Assembly: GCF_001684335.1 (NCBI RefSeq) | Contig: NZ_LOIC01000061.1 | Location: 188,155 to 252,154 of the forward strand | DNA length: 64,000 bases | Direction: 5' to 3' | DNA from: Photorhabdus namnaonensis | GTDB lineage: Bacteria; Pseudomonadota; Gammaproteobacteria; Enterobacterales; Enterobacteriaceae | In this document: piece after piece, positions 1 through 9,710 of the stretch | How the letters are laid out: each line of letters begins with the position of its first letter | Numbering within the stretch: the stretch's first letter is position 1 | Translations under genes and position numbers: made by a program | Notes under the pieces: generated by a model | The model's database searches: none | Told to the model about the DNA's origin: nothing | What the model saw: only the letters and a program-made list of their open reading frames with translations

Positions 1-101
1 AATTTGTTGCCATATTGTAATGAAGTGTTTATGTCCATATTAAAAGCCACTAAAATCCATATGATACCAACGCTCAGTAGAAGGTAACCAAGTCCTCTCA
101 T
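1..101 (-). CDS. Small membrane protein, partial (runs off left edge)
   Basis: A reverse-strand reading frame starts with ATG at 101 behind a strong GGGGGT ribosome-binding stretch and stays open to the window edge (33 codons). The visible product begins MRGLGYLLLSVGIIWILVAF, a short basic start followed by one clear transmembrane segment, then a polar stretch. This looks like the start of a small inner-membrane protein. I do not recognise the family with certainty and the C-terminus is missing. It is divergent from fabB, separated by an AT-rich spacer. Confidence 0.5.
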   Translation of the reverse strand, partial: MRGLGYLLLSVGIIWILVAFNMDINTSLQYGNK

Positions 102-680
102 TATTAACCCCCATTAGGATTATTGGGTAAAGTTACTTAGGTCTTACAATGAACCGACCATTTGCATATGACGTAGCATAATTGCCATCATTTTTTGTAT
201 GAATAATGGCTTTATCGGTTGATAAAGTTGAAAACTTTCTGTTCTAAAACGTTTGTTGCTGTAAATTTGGTTATTTTACGTAATTCAGTCACTAATATAA
301 CATAGGGATTGATCCATTTCATGAAAATTTTATTCACCTTTATTATTCTCAGTTATTAAATTTATTTCTAATTAGCAATAAACTTAATAAAAATAACAAG
401 TATATCAACTTATATATAAATATAAGCCTGCTAATCATTATTCGGATGTTTGATAAATTCATATATTGTATTGATATTATTATCCTTAGTCTAAATTTTT
501 GATGGAAATTAAAAGTATTTTATGATTTTATTGTTTACCAAAATAATTCCTATCTGAAATTTATTTTTGTCTATTAAAACCTAAATACTTTTTACTGTAT
601 TCTATGAAAGTTAACGATTATTTTGACGTGAAAACGTATTGGAGTTTTTAGAAAGATGAATTTTTCTTCGTAATTTTATC
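102..680. other. AT-rich intergenic region before fabB
   Basis: About 580 bases with many A/T runs and stop codons in all frames. I see no coding pattern, tRNA or clear hairpin terminator. It presumably carries promoters for the divergent small membrane gene and part of the fabB control region. Confidence 0.6.
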
Positions 681-696
681 CTGATCGGACTTGTTC
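680..696 (+). promoter_or_regulatory. FadR-type operator upstream of fabB
   Basis: The sequence CTGATCGGACTTGTTC resembles the FadR operator that activates fabB in enterobacteria (core TGGTCNGACNNGTT). It directly abuts a FabR-type palindrome, the arrangement known from E. coli fabB. Binding is inferred from motif and position only. Confidence 0.55.
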
Positions 697-714
697 AGCG
701 TACAAGTGTACGCT
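697..714 (+). promoter_or_regulatory. FabR-type palindrome upstream of fabB
   Basis: AGCGTACAAGTGTACGCT is an 18-base, almost perfectly symmetric sequence matching the known FabR operator shape (AGCGTACA-TGTACGCT). It lies about 60 bases before the fabB start. In E. coli FabR represses fabA and fabB to balance unsaturated fatty acid synthesis. Confidence 0.65.
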
Positions 715-773
715 AAAGTGCTACATAGCATAGATAGAAATCCCGCGGATAAACATATTTAATGAGGTATTTG

Positions 774-1988
774 ATGAAGCGTGTAGTGATCACTGGCTTG
801 GGCATTGTTTCCAGCATTGGTAATAATCAGAAAGAGGTACTGGCATCTCTGAAAGAAGGCCGCTCCGGGATAACTTTTTCTGAGAAATTCAAAGAGATAG
901 GAATGAGAAGCCATGTCTGGGGGAATGTAAAACTGGATACCGCCGGGTTAATAGACCGAAAAATTCAACGTTTCATGAGCGATGCCTCTGTTTATGCTTA
1001 TCTGGCGATGGATGAGGCAATTAAAGATTCTGGCCTGGCTGATGATCAGGTTTCCAATATTCGTAGCGGATTGGTAGTGGGTTCTGGAGGTGGCTCTCCA
1101 TATAACCAGGTTGCGAGTGCTGATGGTATGCGCGCTCGTGGTTTACGCGGTGTGGGGCCTTATATGGTAACCCGTGCAATGGCTTCCGGTGTGTCAGCTT
1201 GCCTTGCAACTCCTTTTAAAATCAAAGGGGTAAATTATTCTATCAGTTCTGCCTGTTCTACTTCTGCTCATTGCATTGGTCATGCGGCTGAACTTATTCA
1301 GTTAGGCAAACAGGATATTGTTTTTGCCGGTGGTGGTGAAGAGCTGTGCTGGGAAATGAGCTGTGAATTTGATGCAATGGGCGCACTTTCAACGAAATAC
1401 AACGAAGCGCCAGAAAAAGCATCCCGTACTTATGATAAAAACCGTGATGGTTTTGTTATTGCTGGCGGCGGCGGTATTGTTGTTGTGGAAGAATTAGAGC
1501 ATGCACTGGCGCGTGGCGCACACATATACGCTGAAATTGTTGGTTATGGTGCAACATCGGATGGCGCAGATATGGTTGTTCCATCTGGCGAAGGTGCGGT
1601 TCGTTGTATGAATATGGCATTGCAAGGTGTGAAAGGTTCCATCGATTATGTGAATACGCACGGTACTTCTACTCCTGCGGGTGATTTGAAAGAGTTGGAA
1701 GCGATCAGGGAAGTCTTTGGTGATACAACACCGGCAATTTCTGCAACAAAAGCGATGACTGGTCATTCATTGGGTGCCGCTGGTGTACACGAAGCGATTT
1801 ATAGCCTACTGATGTTAGAGCATGATTTTATTGCACCGAGTATTAACATTGAAGATCTTGATGATAAAGCGGCGGGCATGAATATCATCACTAAACCTAC
1901 TGAGCAAAAGTTGAATACGGTGATGTCCAATAGTTTTGGTTTTGGTGGCACTAATGCTTCTTTGGTGATGAGCAAGTATTTAGGTTGA
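774..1988 (+). CDS. fabB: Beta-ketoacyl-ACP synthase I
   Basis: KAS I elongates acyl-ACP by decarboxylative condensation with malonyl-ACP and is essential for unsaturated fatty acid synthesis in the cytosol. The product (404 aa) starts [18 protein letters not shown], as in enterobacterial FabB. The catalytic Cys sits in SSACSTSAH (about residue 163), with active-site histidines in NTHGTSTP (about 298) and GHSLGAAG (about 333). An ATG four codons upstream (762) is in frame, but TGAGG lies 6 bases before the ATG at 774, so I chose 774. The gene is monocistronic, with FadR- and FabR-type sites upstream and a hairpin downstream. It looks fully intact. Confidence 0.96.
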   Translation: MKRVVITGLGIVSSIGNNQKEVLASLKEGRSGITFSEKFKEIGMRSHVWGNVKLDTAGLIDRKIQRFMSDASVYAYLAMDEAIKDSGLADDQVSNIRSGLVVGSGGGSPYNQVASADGMRARGLRGVGPYMVTRAMASGVSACLATPFKIKGVNYSISSACSTSAHCIGHAAELIQLGKQDIVFAGGGEELCWEMSCEFDAMGALSTKYNEAPEKASRTYDKNRDGFVIAGGGGIVVVEELEHALARGAHIYAEIVGYGATSDGADMVVPSGEGAVRCMNMALQGVKGSIDYVNTHGTSTPAGDLKELEAIREVFGDTTPAISATKAMTGHSLGAAGVHEAIYSLLMLEHDFIAPSINIEDLDDKAAGMNIITKPTEQKLNTVMSNSFGFGGTNASLVMSKYLG

Positions 1989-2043
1989 TTCCGCCCATTA
2001 CAGATTATTTCGGACCAAAAATGGTCATTATTTGATACATCTT

Positions 2044-2073
2044 AGGTGTCCGCGTATAGCGGGTCACCTTTGT
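2044..2073 (+). terminator. Possible fabB terminator hairpin
   Basis: AGGTG-T-CCGC / GCGG-GT-CACCT forms a GC-rich stem with loop GTATA, followed by TTTGTGT. It lies 56 bases after the fabB stop. The U-tract is short, so intrinsic termination is likely but not certain. A smaller GACCA-AAAA-TGGTC stem just upstream (2013-2026) may contribute. Confidence 0.4.
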
Positions 2074-2161
2074 GTATAGTCCCGTTTCTGCGTGTTGTTT
2101 GTATCTTGTTTATTTCAACAGAAAAGGCTATTGCTAATAAGATTGGACATTCAATATCATT

Positions 2162-2288
2162 TATACCCGTCATCTTTCAAGTTGCCTCTTTGTTGGCTGC
2201 ACTCACTCACCCCGGTTACATAGTTCTCTATGCTCCCGGGGATTCGCTCCCTTGCCGTCGCGATGCATCTTGAAATCCATAAGGTATA
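2162..2288 (-). repeat. ERIC element, full length (copy 1)
   Basis: Exactly 127 bases with TATACCC / GGTATA ends and the two ERIC core arms (CTCCCGGGGATTCGC, and CCCCGGTTACATAG on the other arm). These cores correspond to the sequences classically used as ERIC1R and ERIC2 priming sites. It is inverted relative to the copies at 29080 and 32735 and lies in intergenic DNA between fabB and the tct operon. Short open frames across it are not genes. Confidence 0.9.
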
Positions 2289-2382
2289 TTCGTTTATATA
2301 AAGTGAATTCAAACCCATTTTGCTGAACTTTGATTTTGTCTGAAATATAATGTGAATACGAAAATATATTCTTGTTGTGATA

Positions 2383-2440
2383 GAAAAGCCCATAATATCT
2401 TTATGATAATTATGATTTTTTAATATTATGGGCTTTTTCT
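2383..2440. terminator. Bidirectional terminator downstream of tctA
   Basis: AGAAAAGCCCATAATAT and ATATTATGGGCTTTTTCT form a long perfect stem with an A-run on the left and a T-run on the right, so it can terminate in both directions. It sits just after the tctA stop (read on the minus strand). Confidence 0.8.
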
Positions 2441-2442
2441 TA

Positions 2443-3963
2443 TTATATTTTATTTTCAGTAGCTACTTGCTGAATACGGCGTTTACGGACAATTCGTAAT
2501 ATTGGTGGAATAATCAAAACCAGCGCCGCCAGTATCAATAAACTCTGAGCAATTGTACTACTCCACAGAATGCCAAATTCTCCGTTGCTAATAGAAAGTG
2601 CGCGACGTAAGTTTTGTTCCAGCATTTCTCCTAATACAAAGCCGAGGATTAATGGCGACATCGGGAAATTCATTTTCCTCAGAATATAACCGAAAACGCC
2701 CAACCCTACCATCAATAGAAGATCAAACGTCGTGCTATGTATGGCATATACACCAACCGCTGAAACAGTCGCAATAGCTGGAACAAGCAACCAAAGTGGA
2801 ATAGTGAGCATCCGTGTGAACAGACCTATCATTGGGATATTCATAATCAGCAGAATAATATTGGCAATTAATAAAGCCGCAATTAACCCCCAGACAATAT
2901 CCGGCTGCTCAGTGAACATTCCCGGCCCAGGCGTAATATTGTAGAGCGTTAATGCCCCCATCATAACGGCCGTGGTACCTGAACCTGGCACTCCTAATGT
3001 TAGCATTGGAATAAAGGAGCCGCAGGCCGAGGCATTATTAGCTGCTTCTGGCGCTGCTACGCCGCGAATATCACCTTTACCAAATGAGTCGCTATTCCCA
3101 CTGAGCTTCTTTTCAGTCATATAGGTAATTGCGCTGGCAATTGTCGCTCCTGCGCCGGGCAAAATACCGACAAAGAAACCGATAAAGGATGATCTAAGCG
3201 TTGGCATGGCGCATTCAGCCGCTTCCTTGCGATTGAACAGCAGGCGGCCTGTTTTGCGAATAATGGTTTTGCCGGTTGAGGTGTTCTCTAACATCAGCAG
3301 AATTTCGCTGACAGAAAACAGACCTATTACCACAACAATAAACTGTATACCATCTGATAGATGAACACTGTCGAAAGTGAAACGATAAACCCCGGTGTTG
3401 GCGTCTACTCCGACAGTTGCCAGACCCAATCCTATTAATGCTGCTAATAGTGATTTCAGCGGATTCTGGCTCATCATGCTACCCAGACAAGCAATAGCAA
3501 AAACCATAAGTGCAAAATATTCAGCAGGGCCGAAAGCTAGTGACCATTGAGCCAGTAATGGAGCAAATAAAATAATGCCGAAAATCGCCAGCAAAGAACC
3601 ACAGAAAGAACTCACTGCGGAAATAGACAGCGCCACACCCGCACGGCCCTGTTTGGCCATCGGATAACCATCTAGCGCGGTCATAATGGCAGCGGCATCG
3701 CCAGGAACATTCAGCAGAATCGATGATATACGCCCACCATACTCACAACCGATATAAACGGTTGCTAATAAAATCAGGGCAGATTCAGCAGGCAGCTTTA
3801 AAGCGAAAGCCAGCGGCAGCAGAATCGCGACACCATTAATCGGCCCAAGCCCCGGCAACAACCCGACAATCGTACCGACAAAACAGCCAATTAAAGCAAT
3901 AATCAGGTTTTGCGGCACCATTGCAACTTCAAAACCTTGGCTAAGATACATCCACGTTTCCAT
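2443..3963 (-). CDS. tctA: Tripartite tricarboxylate transporter, large permease (TctA)
   Basis: The 506-aa product is a highly hydrophobic, glycine-rich membrane protein with the TctA signatures: [17 protein letters not shown] near the N-terminus, [19 protein letters not shown] (about residues 80-100), and a second matching half with [18 protein letters not shown] (about 260-280) and [18 protein letters not shown]. Together with TctB and the periplasmic TctC it forms a secondary transporter driven by ion gradients, classically for citrate or other tricarboxylates. It is the last gene of the minus-strand tctCBA unit, 10 bases after tctB, with a GGAGA ribosome site. Substrate is inferred from family and from the linked two-component system. 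Confidence 0.93.
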   Translation of the reverse strand: METWMYLSQGFEVAMVPQNLIIALIGCFVGTIVGLLPGLGPINGVAILLPLAFALKLPAESALILLATVYIGCEYGGRISSILLNVPGDAAAIMTALDGYPMAKQGRAGVALSISAVSSFCGSLLAIFGIILFAPLLAQWSLAFGPAEYFALMVFAIACLGSMMSQNPLKSLLAALIGLGLATVGVDANTGVYRFTFDSVHLSDGIQFIVVVIGLFSVSEILLMLENTSTGKTIIRKTGRLLFNRKEAAECAMPTLRSSFIGFFVGILPGAGATIASAITYMTEKKLSGNSDSFGKGDIRGVAAPEAANNASACGSFIPMLTLGVPGSGTTAVMMGALTLYNITPGPGMFTEQPDIVWGLIAALLIANIILLIMNIPMIGLFTRMLTIPLWLLVPAIATVSAVGVYAIHSTTFDLLLMVGLGVFGYILRKMNFPMSPLILGFVLGEMLEQNLRRALSISNGEFGILWSSTIAQSLLILAALVLIIPPILRIVRKRRIQQVATENKI

Positions 3964-3973
3964 AAGTTCTCCG

Positions 3974-4405
3974 TCAGTTGAGCCAGCTACCGAGAGGCAG
4001 GGTTACGTCAAGTAAGCGGTCAAAGGCGAAATAGAGCGTGACGCCAAGGAACACCCCGGAAATGATCGCGGCAGGCAGTGTTGCGTTAAACAACAGTGCG
4101 ACACTGAGTGTCAGCAGCGCTGTAGCGAGAGGGAACCCCAGCCACTCAAATGCCCAGCCATAGATAACCAAAGAGATAATCAACAGCATTAGGCGACGGA
4201 TAACGGGGGCGCTAGGCCAATTGCTCTGTTCTGGTTTTTTGAAAAGCAGTAGTAAGGCACAGAGCGCCATCAGAGACAGAATGATCATTGGGAAAGGTCT
4301 GGGTCCCAAAGGTTCATAAGTGTATTCGCTCTGAATGCCCCAACCAATAACCATCCCAATGGCACAGAGCACTAGCCAGATAGCAGCAAAGATACGATCG
4401 CTCAT
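3974..4405 (-). CDS. tctB: Tripartite tricarboxylate transporter, small subunit (TctB)
   Basis: A 143-aa membrane protein with four predicted helices, the size and hydropathy of TctB. The first helix is followed by LGPRPFPMIILSLMALCALL, the typical PxxFP region between helices 1 and 2 in this family. TctB is the poorly conserved small membrane subunit partnering TctA. It lies between tctC (13-base gap) and tctA (10-base gap), which supports the call more strongly than sequence alone. Confidence 0.88.
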   Translation of the reverse strand: MSDRIFAAIWLVLCAIGMVIGWGIQSEYTYEPLGPRPFPMIILSLMALCALLLLFKKPEQSNWPSAPVIRRLMLLIISLVIYGWAFEWLGFPLATALLTLSVALLFNATLPAAIISGVFLGVTLYFAFDRLLDVTLPLGSWLN

Positions 4406-4418
4406 AATGATGACTCTG

Positions 4419-5399
4419 TTATTTGGCTAAACCAAAAGCTCTGGCTTGTTCACGATATTGTTCAACCTGTTTTTTCACATAGTTGTCCAACTCTTTGCCG
4501 GTCATGTTGAATTCGAACAACCCACGGATATCACGTTGTTTTTTAAAAACATCTGTTTGTTGTAGCTTATTAAAAGTATCAACCCACCATTGGTACTCTT
4601 CGTCAGAAACTTTTGGACCCATGTAAAATCCACGGATAATCGGCCACACCAAGTTATAGCCTTGCTCTTTGGCAGTCGGAATATTGGCTAAATCACCCTC
4701 TAGCCGCTTATCTGCATAAACAGCTAAGACCCGGATTTTGTCTCCATTCAGGTAAGGGACCATCTCGCTCAGATCACCAGAAACCGCTTGAATATGATTA
4801 CCTAGCAGAGCAGTAACAGGTTCACCACCTCCTTCAAAGGCGACATAACGCATTTTGTGAGGATCAATGCCAACTTCTTTTGCCAGCAGGGCGGTTTTCA
4901 TCCAGTCCTGACTGCCAATGGAAGCTCCGGCGCCAAATACAATGTTATTAGGATTATCCTTGAAAGCGTTCATCAAATCGTTCAGGGTGCGGTAAGGTGA
5001 ATCGGCACGAACGGCGATCATTCCATAATCTGTACCAACACTGGCTAGCCAGCGCACATCATTAACATTATAGCGGCCAAATTTTCCCTGAGATAAATTG
5101 AGCAGAGAGCCGCCGGAGAAGGCGACGAGGGTTCCCGCTTCAGCGGGTCGTTGTGCGACGATAGCATTGTAAGCGACGGCTCCAACACCACCGGGCATAA
5201 AGGTGACGCGCATAGGCTTGCTGATCTCTTTCGTATCCAGTAATGAAACTTGGATCAGCTTGCAGGTCAGGTCGAACCCGCCACCCGGTTTTGCAGGGGC
5301 GATACATTCGGTCCTGCCAGGCGCATTGACAGCAAAAACACTACTTGTGCCAAATAGCAAAGCGGTTGCCGCTAATATCTTGATCGTTATAGCTTTCAT
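4419..5399 (-). CDS. tctC: Periplasmic tricarboxylate-binding receptor (TctC, Bug family)
   Basis: The product (326 aa from the chosen start) is a Bug/TctC-type solute receptor that captures the carboxylate in the periplasm and delivers it to TctAB. It starts MKAITIKILAATALLFGTSS with a signal peptide probably cleaved after SVFA. Family features include APAKPGGGFDLTCK near the mature N-terminus and NNIVFGAGASIGSQDW in the middle. The frame extends 25 codons further upstream, but GAGAG precedes the ATG at 5399 and the signal peptide begins there. First gene of tctCBA; the promoter lies in the 5400-5776 gap shared with a divergent lipoprotein gene. Confidence 0.9.
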   Translation of the reverse strand: MKAITIKILAATALLFGTSSVFAVNAPGRTECIAPAKPGGGFDLTCKLIQVSLLDTKEISKPMRVTFMPGGVGAVAYNAIVAQRPAEAGTLVAFSGGSLLNLSQGKFGRYNVNDVRWLASVGTDYGMIAVRADSPYRTLNDLMNAFKDNPNNIVFGAGASIGSQDWMKTALLAKEVGIDPHKMRYVAFEGGGEPVTALLGNHIQAVSGDLSEMVPYLNGDKIRVLAVYADKRLEGDLANIPTAKEQGYNLVWPIIRGFYMGPKVSDEEYQWWVDTFNKLQQTDVFKKQRDIRGLFEFNMTGKELDNYVKKQVEQYREQARAFGLAK

Positions 5400-5776
5400 T
5401 TGTTTACTCTCATCAATACCTGTGTAAGATATACCACTACAACCAAACTTGGTTGACCCAATTAGTAATAACAAAACCTTTCATTTACCTTTCATTAACA
5501 AGAAAAGTTGCTGATATGTGATTTTAATCGCTTAAATTTGCGTAGTGTTTCGCATTAATGAGCTAACAAATAGCTACAGGCTTTCTTTTTTGTTTTGGTT
5601 TGTTGTAAGTTTCTCGTAGTTTTGAGGTTGTACTGTTTTGTTTGCGAGAATTTTACATTCAGCTAAGAGGGATCATGAAAACGGTAATTCTTTATTTGTG
5701 CAATCTGTTAAATTAAACGGAAAATGTATTGAATATAATAAGACTTTATCTTACGGAAATCTGAATTGAGGAAATG
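5400..5776. other. Divergent promoter region between tctC and a lipoprotein gene
   Basis: About 380 AT-rich bases between two outward-reading genes. It must hold the tctCBA promoter and the lipoprotein promoter. I could not pick out a convincing operator. A 13-codon frame at 5675 has a good ribosome site, but nothing else supports it. Confidence 0.5.
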
Positions 5777-6430
5777 ATGAAAAAATTGATTCTTTGTAGT
5801 GCTGTGGGGAGCGCTATGGCTTTTGCTTTGGCGGGATGTAAAACGGAACTTAGTACTTCGGTATCTATTAACCAGTTGTTATCTGAGCAAGTTAAAACAG
5901 TGACATCTGATTTGTTGGTTGAAGTCAGTGCTTGTGGTGATTATAAAGATTCCAGACAACCATCAAAATCTTTGTTAGACGCTCAGGAAAAAGTACCCGC
6001 TATTTTCGCCAATGTGGAATACGTGGAATGTTTTAGAAAAAATATGGATTCGTTTGCTCACTTTAAAGTTCCTGTGAGTGTAGGAAATTCAAGTATAACG
6101 GGTTCTACTCAGGGTATTCATCTTTACGGTGATGGTGCAGATATCTTGGTGATAAGCGTACCAAAAGAGGTGAAGAAGAAAATTAGCCAGATAGATAGTT
6201 CAATGGCATCAAAGACCAAAATCTCAATTAATATTAAGAATGATACAGATAAGGTTTTAAAAATGACGGGCTTATCCGCATTTCTTAATGATAAAGAGCC
6301 GATGGTGATATCGAATTTTAGTTTGAAAGTAGGCAGTGAAATAAAACTTACTTTGTCTAATGTCTCTGTGGCGTCTGCATTGGATGAACGTTTTGATTTT
6401 ACCCCTGTGCTTATGGCAATATCTGAGTAA
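5777..6430 (+). CDS. Putative lipoprotein of unknown function
   Basis: The 217-aa product begins MKKLILCSAVGSAMAFALAG followed by C, a textbook lipoprotein signal with lipobox LAGC; the lipidated Cys is near residue 21 and KTELS follows. The rest is a soluble mixed domain with few aromatic residues and no motif I recognise. It has two further Cys residues (ACGDY, VECFR) that could pair. Two ATGs are adjacent; GAGG is 5 bases from the second, so 5777 is preferred to 5774. It lies between the tct transporter and its two-component system but is followed by hairpins, so a functional link to citrate uptake is not shown. Confidence 0.7.
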   Translation: MKKLILCSAVGSAMAFALAGCKTELSTSVSINQLLSEQVKTVTSDLLVEVSACGDYKDSRQPSKSLLDAQEKVPAIFANVEYVECFRKNMDSFAHFKVPVSVGNSSITGSTQGIHLYGDGADILVISVPKEVKKKISQIDSSMASKTKISINIKNDTDKVLKMTGLSAFLNDKEPMVISNFSLKVGSEIKLTLSNVSVASALDERFDFTPVLMAISE

Positions 6431-6439
6431 ATGGAAAAG

Positions 6440-6509
6440 GTAATAGAAATCTATTACTTGATTTGGTATGACAAAATATCCTGTTATTGATAGCGCGGTA
6501 TTTTGTCAT
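6440..6509. terminator. Two inverted repeats after the lipoprotein gene
   Basis: GTAATAG-AAAT-CTATTAC (6440-6457), then ATGACAAAATA and TATTTTGTCAT (6468-6478 and 6499-6509), a perfect 11-base stem with a 20-base loop. They lie 10 to 80 bases after the stop codon and before the response regulator. They probably stop or slow transcription, although no long U-tract follows. Confidence 0.4.
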
Positions 6510-6627
6510 GAAAATGGAATTGAGTCAGTGTCTGACTATTTTTCAGGAAAATAGGTATGGTGATATAAACTGAAAATATAGTTATGTTTGTAATTATATT
6601 TATATGAATCGGTTAGATATTTAAAAT

Positions 6628-7305
6628 ATGCGCTTACTGTTAGTGGAAGACCACCCGGAATTATTGCACTGGTTGCAAAAAGCATTGAGTAGTGCGGGGT
6701 TTGCTGTAGATGTCGCGAATGATGGCATCATCGCTGATCAATTATTGCAGACAGAAAGCTATGCATTGTTGATTTTAGATGTTTCTTTGCCGAGGCTGGA
6801 TGGCCTTTCATTGTTGATTCGTTTGCGTAAACGTGGGCAAAATTTGCCGGTATTATTATTAACGGCGAAGACTGATGTTTCTGAGCGAGTGAAAGGGCTT
6901 AATTCTGGTGCTGATGATTATCTGACGAAACCTTTTGATTTACAGGAATTGGAGGCACGTATCCGGGCATTACTTCGGCGTAGTGCAAATGTGTTACAGG
7001 AAACGCTGACATTCGGCTCCCTTGTTTATCAGGATGATGGTTACTTTGTCCTGAACGATGAGCCATTGGCTTTGACGCCACGGGAACTTTCGGTTTTGAC
7101 AACATTGTTCCATCGTCGAGGGAGGCCAGTTTCTAAACAACAGCTATTTGAACAGGTATTTGCATTGTTAGATGAAGCAAACCCACAAAGTATTGAACTT
7201 TATGTACACCGGATTCGGAAAAAATTGTCAGGCAGTAATGTGGGGATCAGTACATTACGGGGGTTAGGTTATCGTCTGGAGCGCCAGAAAGATGAGATGG
7301 TTTAA
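6628..7305 (+). CDS. tctD: OmpR-family response regulator (TctD-like)
   Basis: A 225-aa two-domain regulator. The receiver domain has the acidic pair E7/D8, phospho-acceptor D51 (LLILDVSLPRLDG), T79 and K101 (TKPFD). The C-terminal winged helix (about 125-220) has LTPRELSVLTTL and the typical end GLGYRLE. It overlaps the sensor kinase gene by 14 bases. Location next to tctCBA matches the Salmonella arrangement, where TctD/TctE control tricarboxylate uptake; the name rests on that context as well as similarity. The ribosome site is weak. Confidence 0.88.
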   Translation: MRLLLVEDHPELLHWLQKALSSAGFAVDVANDGIIADQLLQTESYALLILDVSLPRLDGLSLLIRLRKRGQNLPVLLLTAKTDVSERVKGLNSGADDYLTKPFDLQELEARIRALLRRSANVLQETLTFGSLVYQDDGYFVLNDEPLALTPRELSVLTTLFHRRGRPVSKQQLFEQVFALLDEANPQSIELYVHRIRKKLSGSNVGISTLRGLGYRLERQKDEMV

Positions 7306-8713
7306 AGTACCGAACTCTTTGTTTCACCAGTTACTCTTGTTTTTTGGCGTTCCGCTATTTTTGTTGGGTTGTTTATCGGTTTGCACTCTTTATTTCAGTG
7401 CTGAGAATGCGGCGACATTGGCTTATGACCGTACTTTATTGGCATCGGCTCGAACTGTGGCAGAACGGCTGGCTGTCCAGAATAATCAATTGATTGTCGA
7501 TGTACCTTATGTTGTTCTGGATAGTTTTGAGCGAAATATGAATGATAGGTTGTTTTATCAGGTGTTATCTCCTGAAGGGAAAACCATTTCTGGTTATGAT
7601 GATTTGCCTTTAATACCTAAAGATACGCTTCGCTCCAATTTATACACTGCTCTGGTTTATTTCTATGATGCTGAATATCACGGCCATCCTATTAGAGTTG
7701 CCGCTCTTTATCAGCCAATTAATGAAGGAGGGATGATGGGAATGGCGTTGATACTGGTCGCCGAAACAGTGGCTTCCCGACATTATCTTGCACAACAATT
7801 ATTAATATCATCTTTGATGAGTCAAGGAACAGTGGTTGGTTTGACTCTGATTCTGGCTTACTTTCTGTTGAAACAGTTACTTAAACCATTGCATAAACTT
7901 TCTGGCGTCATGGTCCGTCGTCCCGCTAATGATCTCACCCCATTACCGGATATGTTGCCTTGGTCAGAGCTTTCCCCATTATTATATGCATTTAATCGTT
8001 ATATAGAGCGACTGAAACTGATGGTGAGCCGACAGGAGAGGTTCAGCGCGGATGCTTCCCATCAACTCAGAACGCCATTAACGGTATTAAAAACTCAAGT
8101 AGCGGTAGCGCTTGCCAGCGAAGATCCCATGCAATGGAAAGAAAGTTTACAGGCCATTAATAGTACATTGGATAATACTATCTCTCTGACGGATCGTTTA
8201 TTACAACTCTCTCGTTTGAAAGCGCATGAAAAGGAGGCCGTGAGGGATTATAAGCCAGTCAATTTGGTTGAATTGTTGCAACAGGCGTGTTTTTCTCGTT
8301 TGCAACAGGCTGAAAGTAAACATATTGATTTGGGTTATGAAGGAGAAAACGCGCAATGGATCAAGGGGGAACCTGTATTACTGACAGAGATGTGCGCTAA
8401 CTTATTGGACAATGCGATTAAATATACGCCGGAAGGTGGCATTGTCACGGCTAGAGTGATTCTCAGCCCTTGTAAAGCATACTGTTATTTGGAAGTGGAT
8501 GACAGTGGGCCGGGGATTGCTAAAGAGGAAGTCAATTTGTCTCTGATGGCTTTTAATCGTCTTGATAATGCCGCTGGTCATGATGGAGCAGGGCTGGGAT
8601 TAGCTTTGGTCAAAGATATTAGTATTTATCATGGCGCTCATCTCCAATTATTGCCCAGTGAAATACTGGGCGGTTTATTGGTTAGAATTCCTTTTAGGCT
8701 TTCTGACGATTAA
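7292..8713 (+). CDS. tctE: Sensor histidine kinase (TctE-like)
   Basis: A 473-aa membrane sensor kinase. Transmembrane segments lie near residues 12-33 and 170-192 and enclose a periplasmic sensor domain. The DHp domain has phospho-acceptor H257 in SADASHQLRTPLT, followed by N box LTEMCANLLDNAIKYTP, a G1 motif DDSGPGI and the G2 segment GAGLGLALVKDI. It is translated with overlap to the response regulator, so the two form one unit. Likely input is an extracytoplasmic carboxylate such as citrate, inferred from the neighbouring Tct transporter. It converges with the next gene, and the 3' ends overlap by 20 bases. Confidence 0.88.
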   Translation: MRWFKVPNSLFHQLLLFFGVPLFLLGCLSVCTLYFSAENAATLAYDRTLLASARTVAERLAVQNNQLIVDVPYVVLDSFERNMNDRLFYQVLSPEGKTISGYDDLPLIPKDTLRSNLYTALVYFYDAEYHGHPIRVAALYQPINEGGMMGMALILVAETVASRHYLAQQLLISSLMSQGTVVGLTLILAYFLLKQLLKPLHKLSGVMVRRPANDLTPLPDMLPWSELSPLLYAFNRYIERLKLMVSRQERFSADASHQLRTPLTVLKTQVAVALASEDPMQWKESLQAINSTLDNTISLTDRLLQLSRLKAHEKEAVRDYKPVNLVELLQQACFSRLQQAESKHIDLGYEGENAQWIKGEPVLLTEMCANLLDNAIKYTPEGGIVTARVILSPCKAYCYLEVDDSGPGIAKEEVNLSLMAFNRLDNAAGHDGAGLGLALVKDISIYHGAHLQLLPSEILGGLLVRIPFRLSDD

Positions 8714-9623
8714 TTTCCTGAGATTTTTCTGTCTTACGTCCAATAAGAGGAGTACGTAGTTGCTGTGCCAGCATAACGCCCAATAACGTTATACCTCCGC
8801 CAATTAGGTGGTAACTGTGCATCTCTTCATGCAGAACCAGAATAGCGATAGTTGCGGTAAATACCGGAGCCAGATTCATAAATATGGAAGCAGTATTAGC
8901 GCCAAGCTTTATAACACCTTGTATCCATAAGTAGGGAGCGAGAATTGAGGCCGGAATACCAGCGAATAGGACTAACGAAATATTGTTGGTGTTTAGTTGA
9001 ACATCTTTTGCTAACAAAAAATTGGGCAGTAATAACAGGACGCCAAAAGCGATTTGCACATACAGAGATTGCCAGTTAGGTAATGGAATAGACCAACGTT
9101 TGGTTAATACGCCATAGAGTGCGTAGGAGATGGAAGCAATCAACATCATCAACTCTCCGCGACCTAAACCATGTTGTAGCAATAATATAGGATCACCGGC
9201 GCTAACCAACCAGACTAAACCAAACAGGGATAAAACAGTACCGAGAGCAATACCGACAGTGGGGATAACACGTAAAACAAATATACTGATGACGACAGTT
9301 AAAAGAGGAATAAGTGAATTAAGAATTCCCATAAATGTTGCGCTGACGCTGTGTGCCGCGTAATAAGCCAGGCTTTGATAAAGCGCCATACCAAGTGAGC
9401 TAAGTATTAAAAGTTTCCACCAGTGTTGGCAGATTGTTTTCCATTGGCGAATGACAGGTAATACAACAAAGGGGGTTAATGTGAGGAAAGCAAGGAACCA
9501 GCGGTAAAAAGAGATTGCAGCCGGATCAATAACGGTGGCAGAGGCTTTACTCACCACAGCATTAATTGACCAAATCAAGACTGCCAGAAGTGGAAAAATC
9601 ATATTCATATAAGTGAATCGCAT
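8694..9623 (-). CDS. EamA/DMT-family transporter
   Basis: A 309-aa inner-membrane protein with about ten hydrophobic helices in two similar halves, the layout of EamA drug/metabolite exporters. Recognisable pieces are LIWSINAVVSKASATVIDPA at the start and VFTATIAILVLHEEMHSYHLIGGGITLLGVMLAQ at the end, the second being the conserved C-terminal EamA pattern (given here by its role rather than full sequence elsewhere). The substrate is unknown. It is divergent from an AraC-type regulator, a common arrangement for a regulator and its exporter. Three in-frame ATGs occur in the first eight codons and none has a strong ribosome site, so the exact start is uncertain. Confidence 0.82.
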   Translation of the reverse strand: MRFTYMNMIFPLLAVLIWSINAVVSKASATVIDPAAISFYRWFLAFLTLTPFVVLPVIRQWKTICQHWWKLLILSSLGMALYQSLAYYAAHSVSATFMGILNSLIPLLTVVISIFVLRVIPTVGIALGTVLSLFGLVWLVSAGDPILLLQHGLGRGELMMLIASISYALYGVLTKRWSIPLPNWQSLYVQIAFGVLLLLPNFLLAKDVQLNTNNISLVLFAGIPASILAPYLWIQGVIKLGANTASIFMNLAPVFTATIAILVLHEEMHSYHLIGGGITLLGVMLAQQLRTPLIGRKTEKSQEINRQKA

Positions 9624-9710
9624 TGAGATAAAAATGAAGGTTCAGTCTAAAGATGTCTGGTTTATTATATATAACGATAATCAGACAATAGATAAGGCAA
9701 TTAAGACAAT

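Noticed and set aside
2046..2273. 75-codon plus-strand frame after fabB
   Set aside because: It runs from the fabB terminator region into ERIC copy 1.
5675..5716. 13-codon frame with good ribosome site (MKTVILYLCNLLN)
   Set aside because: Too short to support from one sequence; could be a leader peptide, but no regulatory hairpin or lipoprotein link is visible.
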